Shown: piece by piece, positions 10,345 to 18,051 of the stretch
Layout: each line of letters starts with the position of its first letter
Numbering within the stretch: the stretch's first letter is position 1
DNA from: Prochlorococcus marinus str. AS9601
GTDB taxonomy: Bacteria > Cyanobacteriota > Cyanobacteriia > PCC-6307 > Cyanobiaceae
Reading direction: 5' to 3'
DNA: 64,000 bases
Assembly (NCBI RefSeq): GCF_000015645.1
Contig: NC_008816.1
Span: 620,001 to 684,000 of the forward strand
The notes under the pieces: generated by a model
Databases searched by the model: none
What the model saw: the letters and a program-made list of their open reading frames with translations, nothing else
What the model was told of the DNA's origin: nothing
Translations under genes and position numbers: made by a program

Positions 10345-10842
10345 TTATTTGATTTCATCCTGAGCTAATTCGTATTTCTCCAATAGATTGTTTACTTCTG
10401 CTAGTGCAATCCTCTTTTGACAGGCCGAGTCATATCTATTTACTGCTACTGAAGGTATTGAACCTTTGCTTTTCATTTCCCTTATACCAGTTTCTAAACA
10501 TTGAAAAGCAACACTTGATAGATCTCTTCCTTCTGCTGCGGCCCAAACTTTCAAAAGATAAGTAAGGTTTGATGGTACTGAGATCTGTACTTTGTTTGAA
10601 TTTGAAGTATTTAATGCAATATCATCGAGACTAATTTCTTTAGAGGAAATAGTTTCTTTAACTTTTTTCTTCAAAAATTTTACTTGGCTTATAGCGTCCT
10701 CTTTATTCTTTATTTTCTGCTCTATTTCAAATAACTCTTCTTCAGAATTAATTAAAGCTTCTAATGCCCATTTAGCATCATCTTTCGCAACAGCAGTTCT
10801 ATCAAGCCATTCATCTCTTATTTTTGACCAATTACTAGGCAT
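10345..10842 (-). CDS. Ribbon-helix-helix (CopG/Arc-like) DNA-binding protein
   Basis: 165 residues. Residues ~20-60 are likely coiled coil (EEELFEIEQKIKNKEDAISQ). Residues ~83-118 show an RHH pattern: a short basic strand NKVQISVPSNLTYLLKVWA, then helix-turn-helix AAEGRDLSSVAFQCLETGI. A predicted dimeric DNA binder. It is the first gene of a two-gene unit with the 130-residue protein. Upstream at 10887-10907 lies an inverted repeat that could be its operator, so autoregulation is plausible. RHH plus a small partner resembles toxin-antitoxin layout, but toxicity is not shown by sequence. Confidence 0.75.
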   Translation of the reverse strand: MPSNWSKIRDEWLDRTAVAKDDAKWALEALINSEEELFEIEQKIKNKEDAISQVKFLKKKVKETISSKEISLDDIALNTSNSNKVQISVPSNLTYLLKVWAAAEGRDLSSVAFQCLETGIREMKSKGSIPSVAVNRYDSACQKRIALAEVNNLLEKYELAQDEIK

Positions 10843-10886
10843 AAGCTTTATGCGATAATTCTATGATATATAAATCTGAATAGATT

Positions 10887-10907
10887 GTCTATGTATTCTA
10901 TATAGAC
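10887..10907. promoter_or_regulatory. Inverted repeat GTCTAT-N9-ATAGAC upstream of the RHH gene
   Basis: GTCTAT at 10887-10892 and its reverse complement ATAGAC at 10902-10907 flank nine bases, 45 bases upstream of the RHH start at 10842. RHH proteins usually bind short palindromes near their own promoter, so this is a candidate operator. The surroundings are rich in TATAGA-like words, so chance occurrence is possible. Confidence 0.35.
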
Positions 10908-11107
10908 TTAATATAGATTAAATAATTTTCTAATGTTATCTTTAATAATTCCTCATCTTAGAAATAATCTTTTAAAAGAATTGAAACTGCAGAATCTATT
11001 CAATATGAACTTAGAGATATTTTTTGTTAAATGAAAACTATATATTAGACTATTCAAACTTTTTAAATTTGGGTTATTTGTTTATTTAATTAAAGACTTC
11101 TGAGCTT

Positions 11108-11497
11108 TTAATCTCTTTCAATAAGTTCAATTTTATAACCATCAGGATCCTCAACAAAAGCCAAGACAGTAGTACTATTTTTCATTGTTTTAGGTTTGGT
11201 TGTTATTTTGCAACCATTATTTTCTAATCCTTGGCAAATAAGATGAATATCTTTTACTCCAATAGCTATGTGACCATATTTATCTCCAAGCTCATAGTCT
11301 TCAGACTTTTTGTCCCAGTTATAAGTTAATTCAATTACTGAGTTTTCTTTTTCTGAGCCATAACCAACAAATGCCAAAGTGAACTTTCCATGAGGGTAAT
11401 CCTTTTTTCTTAATAAATTCATGCCTAATCTATTGACATAGAAGTCGATGGATTTATCTAAGTCTCCAACTCTCAGCATTGTATGTAATATACGCAT
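11108..11497 (-). CDS. gloA: Lactoylglutathione lyase (glyoxalase I)
   Basis: Converts the methylglyoxal-glutathione hemithioacetal to S-lactoylglutathione. 129 residues in two beta-alpha-beta-beta-beta modules. Visible are [20 protein letters not shown] at the N-terminus (metal ligand His5), ELTYNWD (Glu ligand), YGHIAIGV (His ligand) and [11 protein letters not shown] (Glu ligand), so all four metal positions are present. Single gene with an ATG start at 11497. Confidence 0.92.
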   Translation of the reverse strand: MRILHTMLRVGDLDKSIDFYVNRLGMNLLRKKDYPHGKFTLAFVGYGSEKENSVIELTYNWDKKSEDYELGDKYGHIAIGVKDIHLICQGLENNGCKITTKPKTMKNSTTVLAFVEDPDGYKIELIERD

Positions 11498-11630
11498 TTT
11501 GAATTATGAACCTTAATCAATTATCTAATATTTATTAACCATCTGCAAAAGTTGAGATTTTTGATGCTAATTTTTAAATAAAGTTAAAATAAATTAAGAT
11601 AAGGTATTAGTACTTAATTTCAACAGCATA

Positions 11631-12065
11631 TTGAATCAGATATTCCAGAGACTCTCATCAGTATTTTTGTATACTTTGCCATTAAAGGCATCAATACCTT
11701 TTGGATATTACTTGTTCTATAAATATTCATTTTTAAAAATACTATTATTACTAACTTTCCCGATAGCCATAATTGAAAAATCTTTGCCTTTTGGTAGTTT
11801 TTTATTATTTATAATTTTGTTTGCTGGATTAGCAAGGAATCCAAATGTTCCCTATTTCGTTAGATATAACGCATGCCAAGCATTACTTATCGATATTGCT
11901 TTAATAATAATTTCATATCTCTTGAGAATATTTCCAATAGTTGAATTAGGCTCAATAATTTTTATATTTACACTATGTATTTTTATTTATTCCATTTCTC
12001 AATGTATTTATGGAGTTGAACCTGAAATTCCCTTAATTAGTAAATCTGTAAGAATGCAAATCTAA
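11631..12065 (+). CDS. Tic20-family membrane protein
   Basis: 144 residues with about four membrane spans. The YFVRYNACQALLIDIALIIISYL stretch near residues 77-99 (loop Arg/Asn/Gln followed by a helix) is typical of cyanobacterial relatives of Tic20, the chloroplast inner-envelope translocon component. Function in cyanobacteria is unsettled. The start at TTG 11631 leaves a short hydrophilic N-terminus; no ATG lies nearby in frame. Confidence 0.75.
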   Translation: MNQIFQRLSSVFLYTLPLKASIPFGYYLFYKYSFLKILLLLTFPIAIIEKSLPFGSFLLFIILFAGLARNPNVPYFVRYNACQALLIDIALIIISYLLRIFPIVELGSIIFIFTLCIFIYSISQCIYGVEPEIPLISKSVRMQI

Positions 12066-12092
12066 AAAGATTTATAGATTTACTGACTTTCT

Positions 12093-12422
12093 TCAGCACT
12101 CATTCAGAATAGATTCCCATCTTTGCTGACTTGCCTTTATTGCTTGCATTGGCGGATTAGTCCCCTCTATTTCAAAGGCTTTAATTAATGATTTATTAGC
12201 TAATAGAGCTAATCTTGCAGCCTCTCTTTGCCTAGAGCATACTTTTTTTCTTGATCCCTCTTTTAAACTATTTTCGATTTCTTTAAGAATCTGGCTAGCT
12301 TCATTCGATTTAGAATAAAAATCATTCATGTAAACATCAAGTGCCGTATCAGCAAAGATTTCACCTGGAGAGATTATTGTGACTAAGCACATTATAAAAC
12401 TTACAAATACAAATATTTTCAT
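12093..12422 (-). CDS. Hypothetical exported small protein
   Basis: 109 residues with a clear signal peptide (FVFVSFIMCLVTIISPGEIFA, cleavage near residue 24). The mature part is helical and ends in a C-terminal Cys; another Cys lies in KKVCSRQREAARLALLANK, so a disulfide is possible. It follows the 194-residue membrane protein by 7 bases and is probably in one operon with it. No family recognised. Confidence 0.7.
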   Translation of the reverse strand: MKIFVFVSFIMCLVTIISPGEIFADTALDVYMNDFYSKSNEASQILKEIENSLKEGSRKKVCSRQREAARLALLANKSLIKAFEIEGTNPPMQAIKASQQRWESILNEC

Positions 12423-12429
12423 AAGAATC

Positions 12430-13014
12430 TTAAGTAAATTTTTTATCCGATCTCTTTAATACTAAATAAAAGGTAAGAACGCTAATTGTTCCAGATGGGC
12501 CTATTAAAACATGCCAAAATTGATCGCCACTAATTGAGAGCCTTGTGCCAAAGAAAGTCGTAAAAATAATACCAAATATTGGGTAAAGAATAAAAAGCCA
12601 ATCTTTAAAAACTCTTTGCCAATTAATGATTAGAAGGATACTTATTATTACTTGAAAAAGGAGAGCAATAGTTTTATCAAATAAAAAATATGAGATTATT
12701 GAACATAAAGAAATGCAAAAATTAGTTTTTTGAATAAATTTATTTTTTATAACTGATATTGATAAACATGTTAGACCTAAAGATAGGAAAGAATAGAATA
12801 ACCAATTAAATAATGAGGAGTGATCTACATAAATCCAAGATGTTTGAGTATGATCTATGATTTCAGAAATCGATGCCAATCCTAAAAAAATAAAACCGAA
12901 AGGTATTAATTTGCTCTTGCTTATATGTTTGAATTTATTGTTCGATCTAATACCTAATAATATTGGGATGATTGCTGCTTGAAAGTGGGCAAATAATAAA
13001 ATTGAAAAAAACAA
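12430..13014 (-). CDS. Hypothetical multi-span membrane protein
   Basis: 194 residues with about six hydrophobic segments and short loops. Starts at TTG 13014 (FFSILLFAHFQAAIIPILLG). I recognise no family motif. The downstream gene for a small exported protein begins seven bases after its stop, so the two may work together. Confidence 0.65.
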   Translation of the reverse strand: MFFSILLFAHFQAAIIPILLGIRSNNKFKHISKSKLIPFGFIFLGLASISEIIDHTQTSWIYVDHSSLFNWLFYSFLSLGLTCLSISVIKNKFIQKTNFCISLCSIISYFLFDKTIALLFQVIISILLIINWQRVFKDWLFILYPIFGIIFTTFFGTRLSISGDQFWHVLIGPSGTISVLTFYLVLKRSDKKFT

Positions 13015-13065
13015 AATAAACTCTCAAACTTAATTCATCCTAATTTAAAAAAAAACAGTTTCGGT

Positions 13066-13266
13066 TCACTTGAGTAGAGAAAGGTACCATTGGCCTATTA
13101 CTATAATCAATATTGTAAGAACAAAAGGGAAAGCAGGATATCGTGTTTGAAAATTAGCAGGTGGCCAAGGAGACCAAGATATTAATCTTCCTTGCGGTTC
13201 ATTTGAAATAACTTTTTTTTTCGATTTTTTGGATATTAAATTATCTGTGGCAAACCCTTTACTCAT
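13066..13266 (-). CDS. Small C-terminally anchored membrane protein
   Basis: 66 residues. The first ~45 are basic and hydrophilic with a Trp/Pro-rich patch (RLISWSPWPPANFQTRYP); residues ~46-64 form one membrane span (FPFVLTILIIVIGQWYLSLL). Unknown function. ATG at 13266, close to the tRNA-Ser gene on the same strand. Confidence 0.6.
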   Translation of the reverse strand: MSKGFATDNLISKKSKKKVISNEPQGRLISWSPWPPANFQTRYPAFPFVLTILIIVIGQWYLSLLK

Positions 13267-13340
13267 AATCTAAATAAAATTTATAATAACAAGAACGTTT
13301 CGAAAAGGCGTTTATATTATTCGGTTCTTTTTATTTGAAC

Positions 13341-13426
13341 GGAGGGGGTGGGATTCGAACCCACGGTGCCCTTGCAGACACGCTAGTTTTCAAGACTAGA
13401 GCCTTAAACCACTCGACCACCCCTCC
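13341..13426 (-). tRNA. tRNA-Ser (anticodon UGA)
   Basis: 86 bases. On the minus strand it begins GGAGGGGTGG and ends CCACCCCCTCC, forming the acceptor stem. The anticodon stem-loop is CTAGT-CTTGAAA-ACTAG with anticodon TGA, followed by a long class-II variable arm and the T arm GTGGGTTCGAATCCCAC. The CCA end is not encoded. The long variable arm and anticodon agree on serine. Confidence 0.97.
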
Positions 13427-13620
13427 AGAGGCTATTCAGTTTTGTTGAACTTCAAAACTATAACATAAGAAATTAGTCATAGTCTATAAATTCAAAGATT
13501 AAAAATTTATTTCAAGAAACTTGTCTGAAAGAGGAATTTTATTTAAAAATGACGGGTTAAGTCGTTATAACAGTCAATTATTGGTCACATTTAGTCCAAA
13601 AATTTAGGCCACAAAAAAAA

Positions 13621-13770
13621 TCACCCAAAGTTGACATTTTGTTGAAATAAACCAAATAAGTTATTCCCAACTATGGCAGCGATTATTAAAACGAAGGCAA
13701 CTATGGCGAAAAGAGCACTAACATCTTTTATGTCATATGGTGCTTTAAATAAAGGTTTTTGGTCTGCCAT
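13621..13770 (-). CDS. 49-residue single-span membrane protein
   Basis: Reads MADQKPLFKAPYDIKDVSAL then a hydrophobic helix (FAIVAFVLIIAAIVGNNLFG) and a short tail ending NVNFG. ATG at 13770. The even composition, clear span and position in a tidy spacer support a real gene. No family recognised; a photosystem- or Hli-associated microprotein is possible but not shown. Confidence 0.6.
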   Translation of the reverse strand: MADQKPLFKAPYDIKDVSALFAIVAFVLIIAAIVGNNLFGLFQQNVNFG

Positions 13771-13865
13771 TGTTATCTAATATATAAATGCAATTGAATC
13801 ATATTATTTTAATGCTTGTGAGAAGTATTAAGTTATTGTTTAGTCTAAGAATGGATAAAAAAAAA

Positions 13866-13888
13866 GCCACTGAAAGTGGCTTTTTTTT
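13866..13888. terminator. Intrinsic terminator, probably bidirectional
   Basis: GCCACTGAAAGTGGC hairpin (13866-13880) followed by nine T on the plus strand and preceded by A-rich sequence, so it works in either direction. It lies just past the stop of the DUF4278 gene (minus strand). Confidence 0.8.
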
Positions 13889-13904
13889 TAATGGTTAAAT
13901 AAAA

Positions 13905-14006
13905 CTAGCTTGTGTAAGCTTTTCCTCTATAAGTTAGTTCATTGTGCTGCTTTTTAGCTGCTTCTTTGTTCTGGACGTACTTTTGTCCTCTGTAAATTAG
14001 AGTCAT
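13905..14006 (-). CDS. DUF4278 microprotein (33 residues)
   Basis: Starts MTLIYRGQKYVQ and ends ELTYRGKAYTS: two copies of a (L/T)xYRGxxY motif, the mark of the small cyanobacterial DUF4278 family. Function unknown. ATG at 14006 with GGAGC as a Shine-Dalgarno eight bases upstream. It sits between a strong terminator and an unusual structured leader. Confidence 0.8.
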   Translation of the reverse strand: MTLIYRGQKYVQNKEAAKKQHNELTYRGKAYTS

Positions 14007-14138
14007 TTTTTAGCTCCGGTTTCGCTTAAGTCCCCGTTCCATGGCTTAAGTCGATTTGCGGCTTGCTATACGCAAGTTGAACGTTTTGGTAGCGGTTGCT
14101 ACAAATTTATAATAACATCCATTAAAATTATTTGTCTA
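14007..14138 (-). promoter_or_regulatory. Promoter and structured ~100-base leader of the DUF4278 gene
   Basis: On the minus strand a TAGACA -35 (plus 14133-14138) and TATTAT -10 (plus 14109-14114), 18 bases apart, would start RNA near 14102. The leader, clearly richer in G+C than its surroundings, holds hairpin GTAGC-AACC-GCTAC (14089-14102), hairpin CTTGC-N5-GCAAG (14062-14076), and a direct repeat of GACTTAAGC at 14024-14032 and 14044-14052. Suggests post-transcriptional control or an sRNA; not matched to a known riboswitch. Confidence 0.5.
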
Positions 14139-14310
14139 GGTTTTTAATAAATAAACTTAATATATTAATCATAGATTAGGTTTCTGATAAAAATATTTAT
14201 TATAATCCCAGCTTAATTTCTCACAGGTTACATTTTGTTCGTTTTTGAGAAGTATTTTTTATTTAATGAACTTTTAAATGTAAAATTCTTAAGATTATAA
14301 AATTTGTTTT
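14139..14310. other. AT-rich spacer before the 64-residue gene
   Basis: With the leader it makes a gene-free stretch of about 300 bases (14007-14310). Apart from the minus-strand leader I see only AT-rich sequence, presumably holding the promoter of the plus-strand gene at 14311. No clear motif can be assigned. Confidence 0.4.
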
Positions 14311-14505
14311 ATGTTTTCTAGAAGCAAAAAACCTACAGTAAAAAAATCTGCAATAGTTGAAGAGACTCCATTATTTGCTCAATTATTACCATTCGCAAAC
14401 AGAATGAATGATAAGGTCCAATTGGTAAATGCTTTGGCTTTTACTTTTATTATGGGATTCTCAATTTTTGGAATTGCTCTATGGAAACTATCAGGGCTGA
14501 CCTAA
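14311..14505 (+). CDS. Small single-span membrane protein, faintly Hli-like
   Basis: 64 residues: a basic N-terminus (MFSRSKKPTVKKSA) then one helix (LVNALAFTFIMGFSIFGIALWKL). The NRMNDKVQLVNALAF segment sits where Hli proteins have ExxNGRxAMIGF, but the Glu and the Arg are replaced (NDK for NGR), so chlorophyll ligation as in Hli is doubtful. It could be a degenerate Hli relative or an unrelated microprotein. Confidence 0.65.
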   Translation: MFSRSKKPTVKKSAIVEETPLFAQLLPFANRMNDKVQLVNALAFTFIMGFSIFGIALWKLSGLT

Positions 14506-14510
14506 ATATT

Positions 14511-14768
14511 TTATTTTTGCAATGCATCAATTTTTGATGCTTTGTTTTCAATTATGGTTATTAACCATCTAGAGGCTACCCCTCTGGATATTGATCTATT
14601 TTTTAGAAATCTACATATATATACGTGTAGATTTTTTTCGTTTTTGGAGTTAAATTTTTCCTCAAAATCTAAGATATCCTCTTCTGATGTTCTTTTTCTT
14701 AACTCATCCACCAATGCATGACTGGAGGAATCATTAAACAAGTTCCCAATATTTAAGCTTAATGTCAT
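14511..14768 (-). CDS. Hypothetical soluble protein (85 residues)
   Basis: Mixed charge, predicted helical, no membrane span. ATG at 14768. The C-terminal part (RSISRGVASRWLITIIENKAS) could be a helix pair. It is convergent with the 64-residue gene and lies downstream of nrdJ on the same strand, about 90 bases from it. Family not recognised. Confidence 0.6.
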   Translation of the reverse strand: MTLSLNIGNLFNDSSSHALVDELRKRTSEEDILDFEEKFNSKNEKNLHVYICRFLKNRSISRGVASRWLITIIENKASKIDALQK

Positions 14769-14856
14769 AAATAATTTATGTCCCTATTTAAGAGGTAGCC
14801 ATAAATTAAATTTTTAAAAACTAATTTATATTTTTTATTTACAAATTATTCAAAAT

Positions 14857-17190
14857 TTAATCTTTTGGTTTAGCAAGAGGAAGCAAGCACTTATCTGAAT
14901 CACAACCTGCTGGTCCTGCTTCAGATAGTTCTCCAATATCATATTTATTAAGAGCGTCAAAGAAATCGTTATTTACTTTCCTTTCTATTACTTTATTCTG
15001 CAATGATATATATTCCTCCTTACTTATTGGTTCAAAGGGTAATCTCGGGAAAGTAGCGTTAGCACTAAATCTAGCCAGCAATGCTGCTGAAATATATCCC
15101 TCATTATTTTCTATTGCATTATGAATAGCCTTAGCTAAATCCTCGATTTCATTTTCTCTAAATTCTACGGTTGCAGAGGTATTATGCTCTGTGTAAAATT
15201 TCTGCACTTGCATGTAAAAATCAAATTGAGCTAATGCTGAGAAATTATTGATGTCTATTTGGTCTGCGCCGTCTATATTTGCCCAACTAACTTCTGTAGG
15301 GATTTCAACTAACCATTCTGTACATCTTGGATCAAATGGATTATCGAGCAAGCAACCATTTTCATCTTTATCAGATTGAGATGGAACAACTGAGTAACCA
15401 TAATCCATGCAAGCTAAAGCAATTGGGTCATTTTTCCTGAAAGTTATTCTTCTTATGAATCTTTGAGCCTTTGGAGGATGCCAACCTGGAGCTGCTCCAG
15501 TAAGAAGACTTTTAGTTCCAGCTGGCTGAACTGTTGTGCATCTATTTGGTCTCCTTAGATTGTGCTTATCACAATATTCCCATACAGTTTCTTTTACTAT
15601 TTTTCTCCAAGAATCTAAGAATTTAGCTTCCTTTTCTTTGAAGGCCTTCCCTTCTTCGCTATTTGGCCTTCCTGCTTCCCACCATTTCAACCATGGCGTC
15701 CCAAAAGCATGGACACAAAAATCAAATAATCCAGTGAAACTTACTCCTACGATAGGATCATATTCCCTACTTTTTCTGTAACGCTCAACTTCAAATTCAT
15801 GATTAAGTAAGCATGCTACAGAAAGAGCGGCTGCTTTAAAAGCTTTTTTTTGCTCTTCAAAATTTTCTGGATCAATCTGATTTAAATGAACTTCAGCCAA
15901 ATTGCAATGGAAATCATTTCCCAAGATCTCCCCACAAGGGTTAAGTCCATATCGACTCATCCTGTGGTCTAACTCTTCTTCTGAAAAAGGACCATAACTA
16001 CTATTTATCCAATTTCTCGCTTCATCCTTGCCTTGTTCTGAGTAGATTTCAATAAATTCCTTTCTCAATTCATCATCTTTGAGAATATCCGCATTTGACC
16101 TTGCTATTGCTTCTGGTGCAAATTGAATGGCTCCCTCACCTGAATGGAATTGTTTTGTTACTGCATCCAAAACAGTTTGGTAAGTGGGTTTTGTATGGTA
16201 AACCCTAGTATGATTGGCCATTCTGAGGGCATCTTTTTCAGGATCTATTCTCCAATTACCATTCTCATCTTGACTCCATAAATTTTCTTTTGCAGATGCG
16301 GCTTCCCTATCATTTGAAGCAAATTGTCTCATTCCAGCACTTCTTCTAATATTCCCAGCAACTATGGTTACTGCAGCTTCATCAATTAATAAACAACACT
16401 CTACTGTACTTAATTTCCTACCAATTGCCTTTCCAAGAAGTGATGCGACTCTAGAGTAAAGATCTTTCAATTTGATAGGATTTGCCATACCACCAAAACC
16501 TTTTAATGATTCTCCCGCAGGCCTAATATCTTCCAAATCAATATAAACATCAATTTCTCTTTCAAGACTCTCGTTACTTGATGCCTCAAGAAGATATTTA
16601 TAGCTATCTACCCATCCTCTTCTGCTATCTCCAACTTTGATATGAAGATCTTTTCCTTTAATTTCTAATGATGACTTTTCTTCTCTTTGATCTTTAGGAG
16701 TTATTCCAACTTCACTGACTGATTTAATGTTTATTTTGTTAATTACCGTAGGTAGATTATTTATAAAATGAGGCTCAATTATTGCACCTGTTCCACATCC
16801 CATCATTGCTAAGTCCATCATTAATGCGAAGGCTTCCCAATCGATTAAGTTTGTTGAGGTGCAGTTGTATGCTCCTGAGAAATTTTGGTTCTTATTAATC
16901 CAAGGGGTTCCGCCTATCCATAACCATCTTCCTGAAGGTTGAGCTTTTTGGTTACTTTGCATCTCTCTCATTAGGATTAATTCTTCTTCAGAAAGTTTTC
17001 CTAATTCTTTTAATCCCGATAAATTCCTTTCGCCTACTTCGCTCCAGTTCTCCCTTTTGCCAGATGAAGTTTTTCTACTATAAGATCTGAAAAAAACTGG
17101 GTAAGCAGCTGGCGCAGTCTTTGGAAAGTCATCTTTTTTAAGATTATTGGAATTGCTCTCTGAAGAAGCTTTATTTGGTGCAACAGTCAC
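14857..17190 (-). CDS. nrdJ: Adenosylcobalamin-dependent (class II) ribonucleotide reductase
   Basis: Reduces ribonucleotides using a cobalamin-generated thiyl radical; oxygen-independent and iron-sparing. About 777 residues, the size of the monomeric Lactobacillus-type enzyme. Landmarks are GAYNCTSTNLIDWEAF (first redox Cys), the active-site NPCGEI loop in the middle, PAGTKSLLTGAAPGWHPP, and a C-terminal Cys pair in GCDSDKCLLPLAK. The frame is open to an ATG at 17253, but that adds a hydrophobic stretch foreign to the family. GTG 17190 (VTVAPNKASSE) is the better start. Cobalamin need fits the CbiX gene in the window. Confidence 0.95.
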   Translation of the reverse strand: MTVAPNKASSESNSNNLKKDDFPKTAPAAYPVFFRSYSRKTSSGKRENWSEVGERNLSGLKELGKLSEEELILMREMQSNQKAQPSGRWLWIGGTPWINKNQNFSGAYNCTSTNLIDWEAFALMMDLAMMGCGTGAIIEPHFINNLPTVINKINIKSVSEVGITPKDQREEKSSLEIKGKDLHIKVGDSRRGWVDSYKYLLEASSNESLEREIDVYIDLEDIRPAGESLKGFGGMANPIKLKDLYSRVASLLGKAIGRKLSTVECCLLIDEAAVTIVAGNIRRSAGMRQFASNDREAASAKENLWSQDENGNWRIDPEKDALRMANHTRVYHTKPTYQTVLDAVTKQFHSGEGAIQFAPEAIARSNADILKDDELRKEFIEIYSEQGKDEARNWINSSYGPFSEEELDHRMSRYGLNPCGEILGNDFHCNLAEVHLNQIDPENFEEQKKAFKAAALSVACLLNHEFEVERYRKSREYDPIVGVSFTGLFDFCVHAFGTPWLKWWEAGRPNSEEGKAFKEKEAKFLDSWRKIVKETVWEYCDKHNLRRPNRCTTVQPAGTKSLLTGAAPGWHPPKAQRFIRRITFRKNDPIALACMDYGYSVVPSQSDKDENGCLLDNPFDPRCTEWLVEIPTEVSWANIDGADQIDINNFSALAQFDFYMQVQKFYTEHNTSATVEFRENEIEDLAKAIHNAIENNEGYISAALLARFSANATFPRLPFEPISKEEYISLQNKVIERKVNNDFFDALNKYDIGELSEAGPAGCDSDKCLLPLAKPKD

Positions 17191-17324
17191 GATAAAAAAA
17201 ACGTATGTAAATAACCCGTACTGGAAGAATAACTCTACCTGTGGCGTCTGCAACTATTCTTACCACTATTTAACGGTTTGTGTAGAATTATGTTTAATAT
17301 GAAATCTTTGTTTCAAGAAAGGAT

Positions 17325-18020
17325 ATGGAAAGAGTCCCCGAACCTGAATTAATGGAAGAAAAAGAGCAGGTCATTTCTTATGACGAAGCTGATTTTTCAG
17401 AAGGGGAAGTTAATCTAATTAATCAAATAAATCAATATCTTTTGAAAAAAAATATTTCTTTAGGTGAAAAAGATTTAATAGTTGATTTAGGATGTGGCCC
17501 AGGAAATATTTCTGAGAAGTTAGCAATAAAATGGCCTAATACTGCAGTAGTAGGAATAGATGGTTCTAAAGAGATGATTTTGAGAGCAGAATATAATAAA
17601 AGTATTTCTAATAATCAAAAAAAATTAAAAAATTTACGCTACATTTGTTCTGACATCAAGGATATTAAATCAAATAATTTTTTATTTAAAAAAAGAATTA
17701 GTTTGCTTGTAAGCAACAGTTTGATTCATCACATTACCAATCTTGAAGATTTCTTCAACACAATAAGAATTTTATCTAGTAATATTACTGTAAATTTTCA
17801 CAAGGACTTAAAAAGGCCATTAGATGAAAAGTCTGCTTTAGAACTCAAAGCACAATGTTCAACTAAATATAATGAGATTTTAACTAATGATTATTATGCC
17901 TCTTTAAGAGCTTCTTATACTTTTAAAGAGTTAAAAAAATTCATCTTAGAGAATGATCTATCCTCTTTAGATGTGTTTGAGGAAGGTGAAAATTATTTAA
18001 TAGTCTATGGTAATGTTTAA
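17325..18020 (+). CDS. Class I SAM-dependent methyltransferase
   Basis: 231 residues. The SAM-binding motif I is LIVDLGCGPGNISEKLA (residues ~49-65), followed by the acidic strand end VVGIDGSKEMI and YICSDIKDI. The substrate is not evident. It is on the same strand just upstream of prfC (31-base gap), so the two may be co-transcribed, though a functional link is not clear. Confidence 0.82.
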   Translation: MERVPEPELMEEKEQVISYDEADFSEGEVNLINQINQYLLKKNISLGEKDLIVDLGCGPGNISEKLAIKWPNTAVVGIDGSKEMILRAEYNKSISNNQKKLKNLRYICSDIKDIKSNNFLFKKRISLLVSNSLIHHITNLEDFFNTIRILSSNITVNFHKDLKRPLDEKSALELKAQCSTKYNEILTNDYYASLRASYTFKELKKFILENDLSSLDVFEEGENYLIVYGNV

Positions 18021-18051
18021 GAACTAAGTGAAAGGCCCTTATATTATATAA

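Noticed and set aside
17191-17253. Longer NrdJ start at ATG 17253
   Set aside because: It adds a hydrophobic stretch (ELFFQYGLFTYVFFIV) unlike the family; GTG 17190 gives the expected N-terminus.
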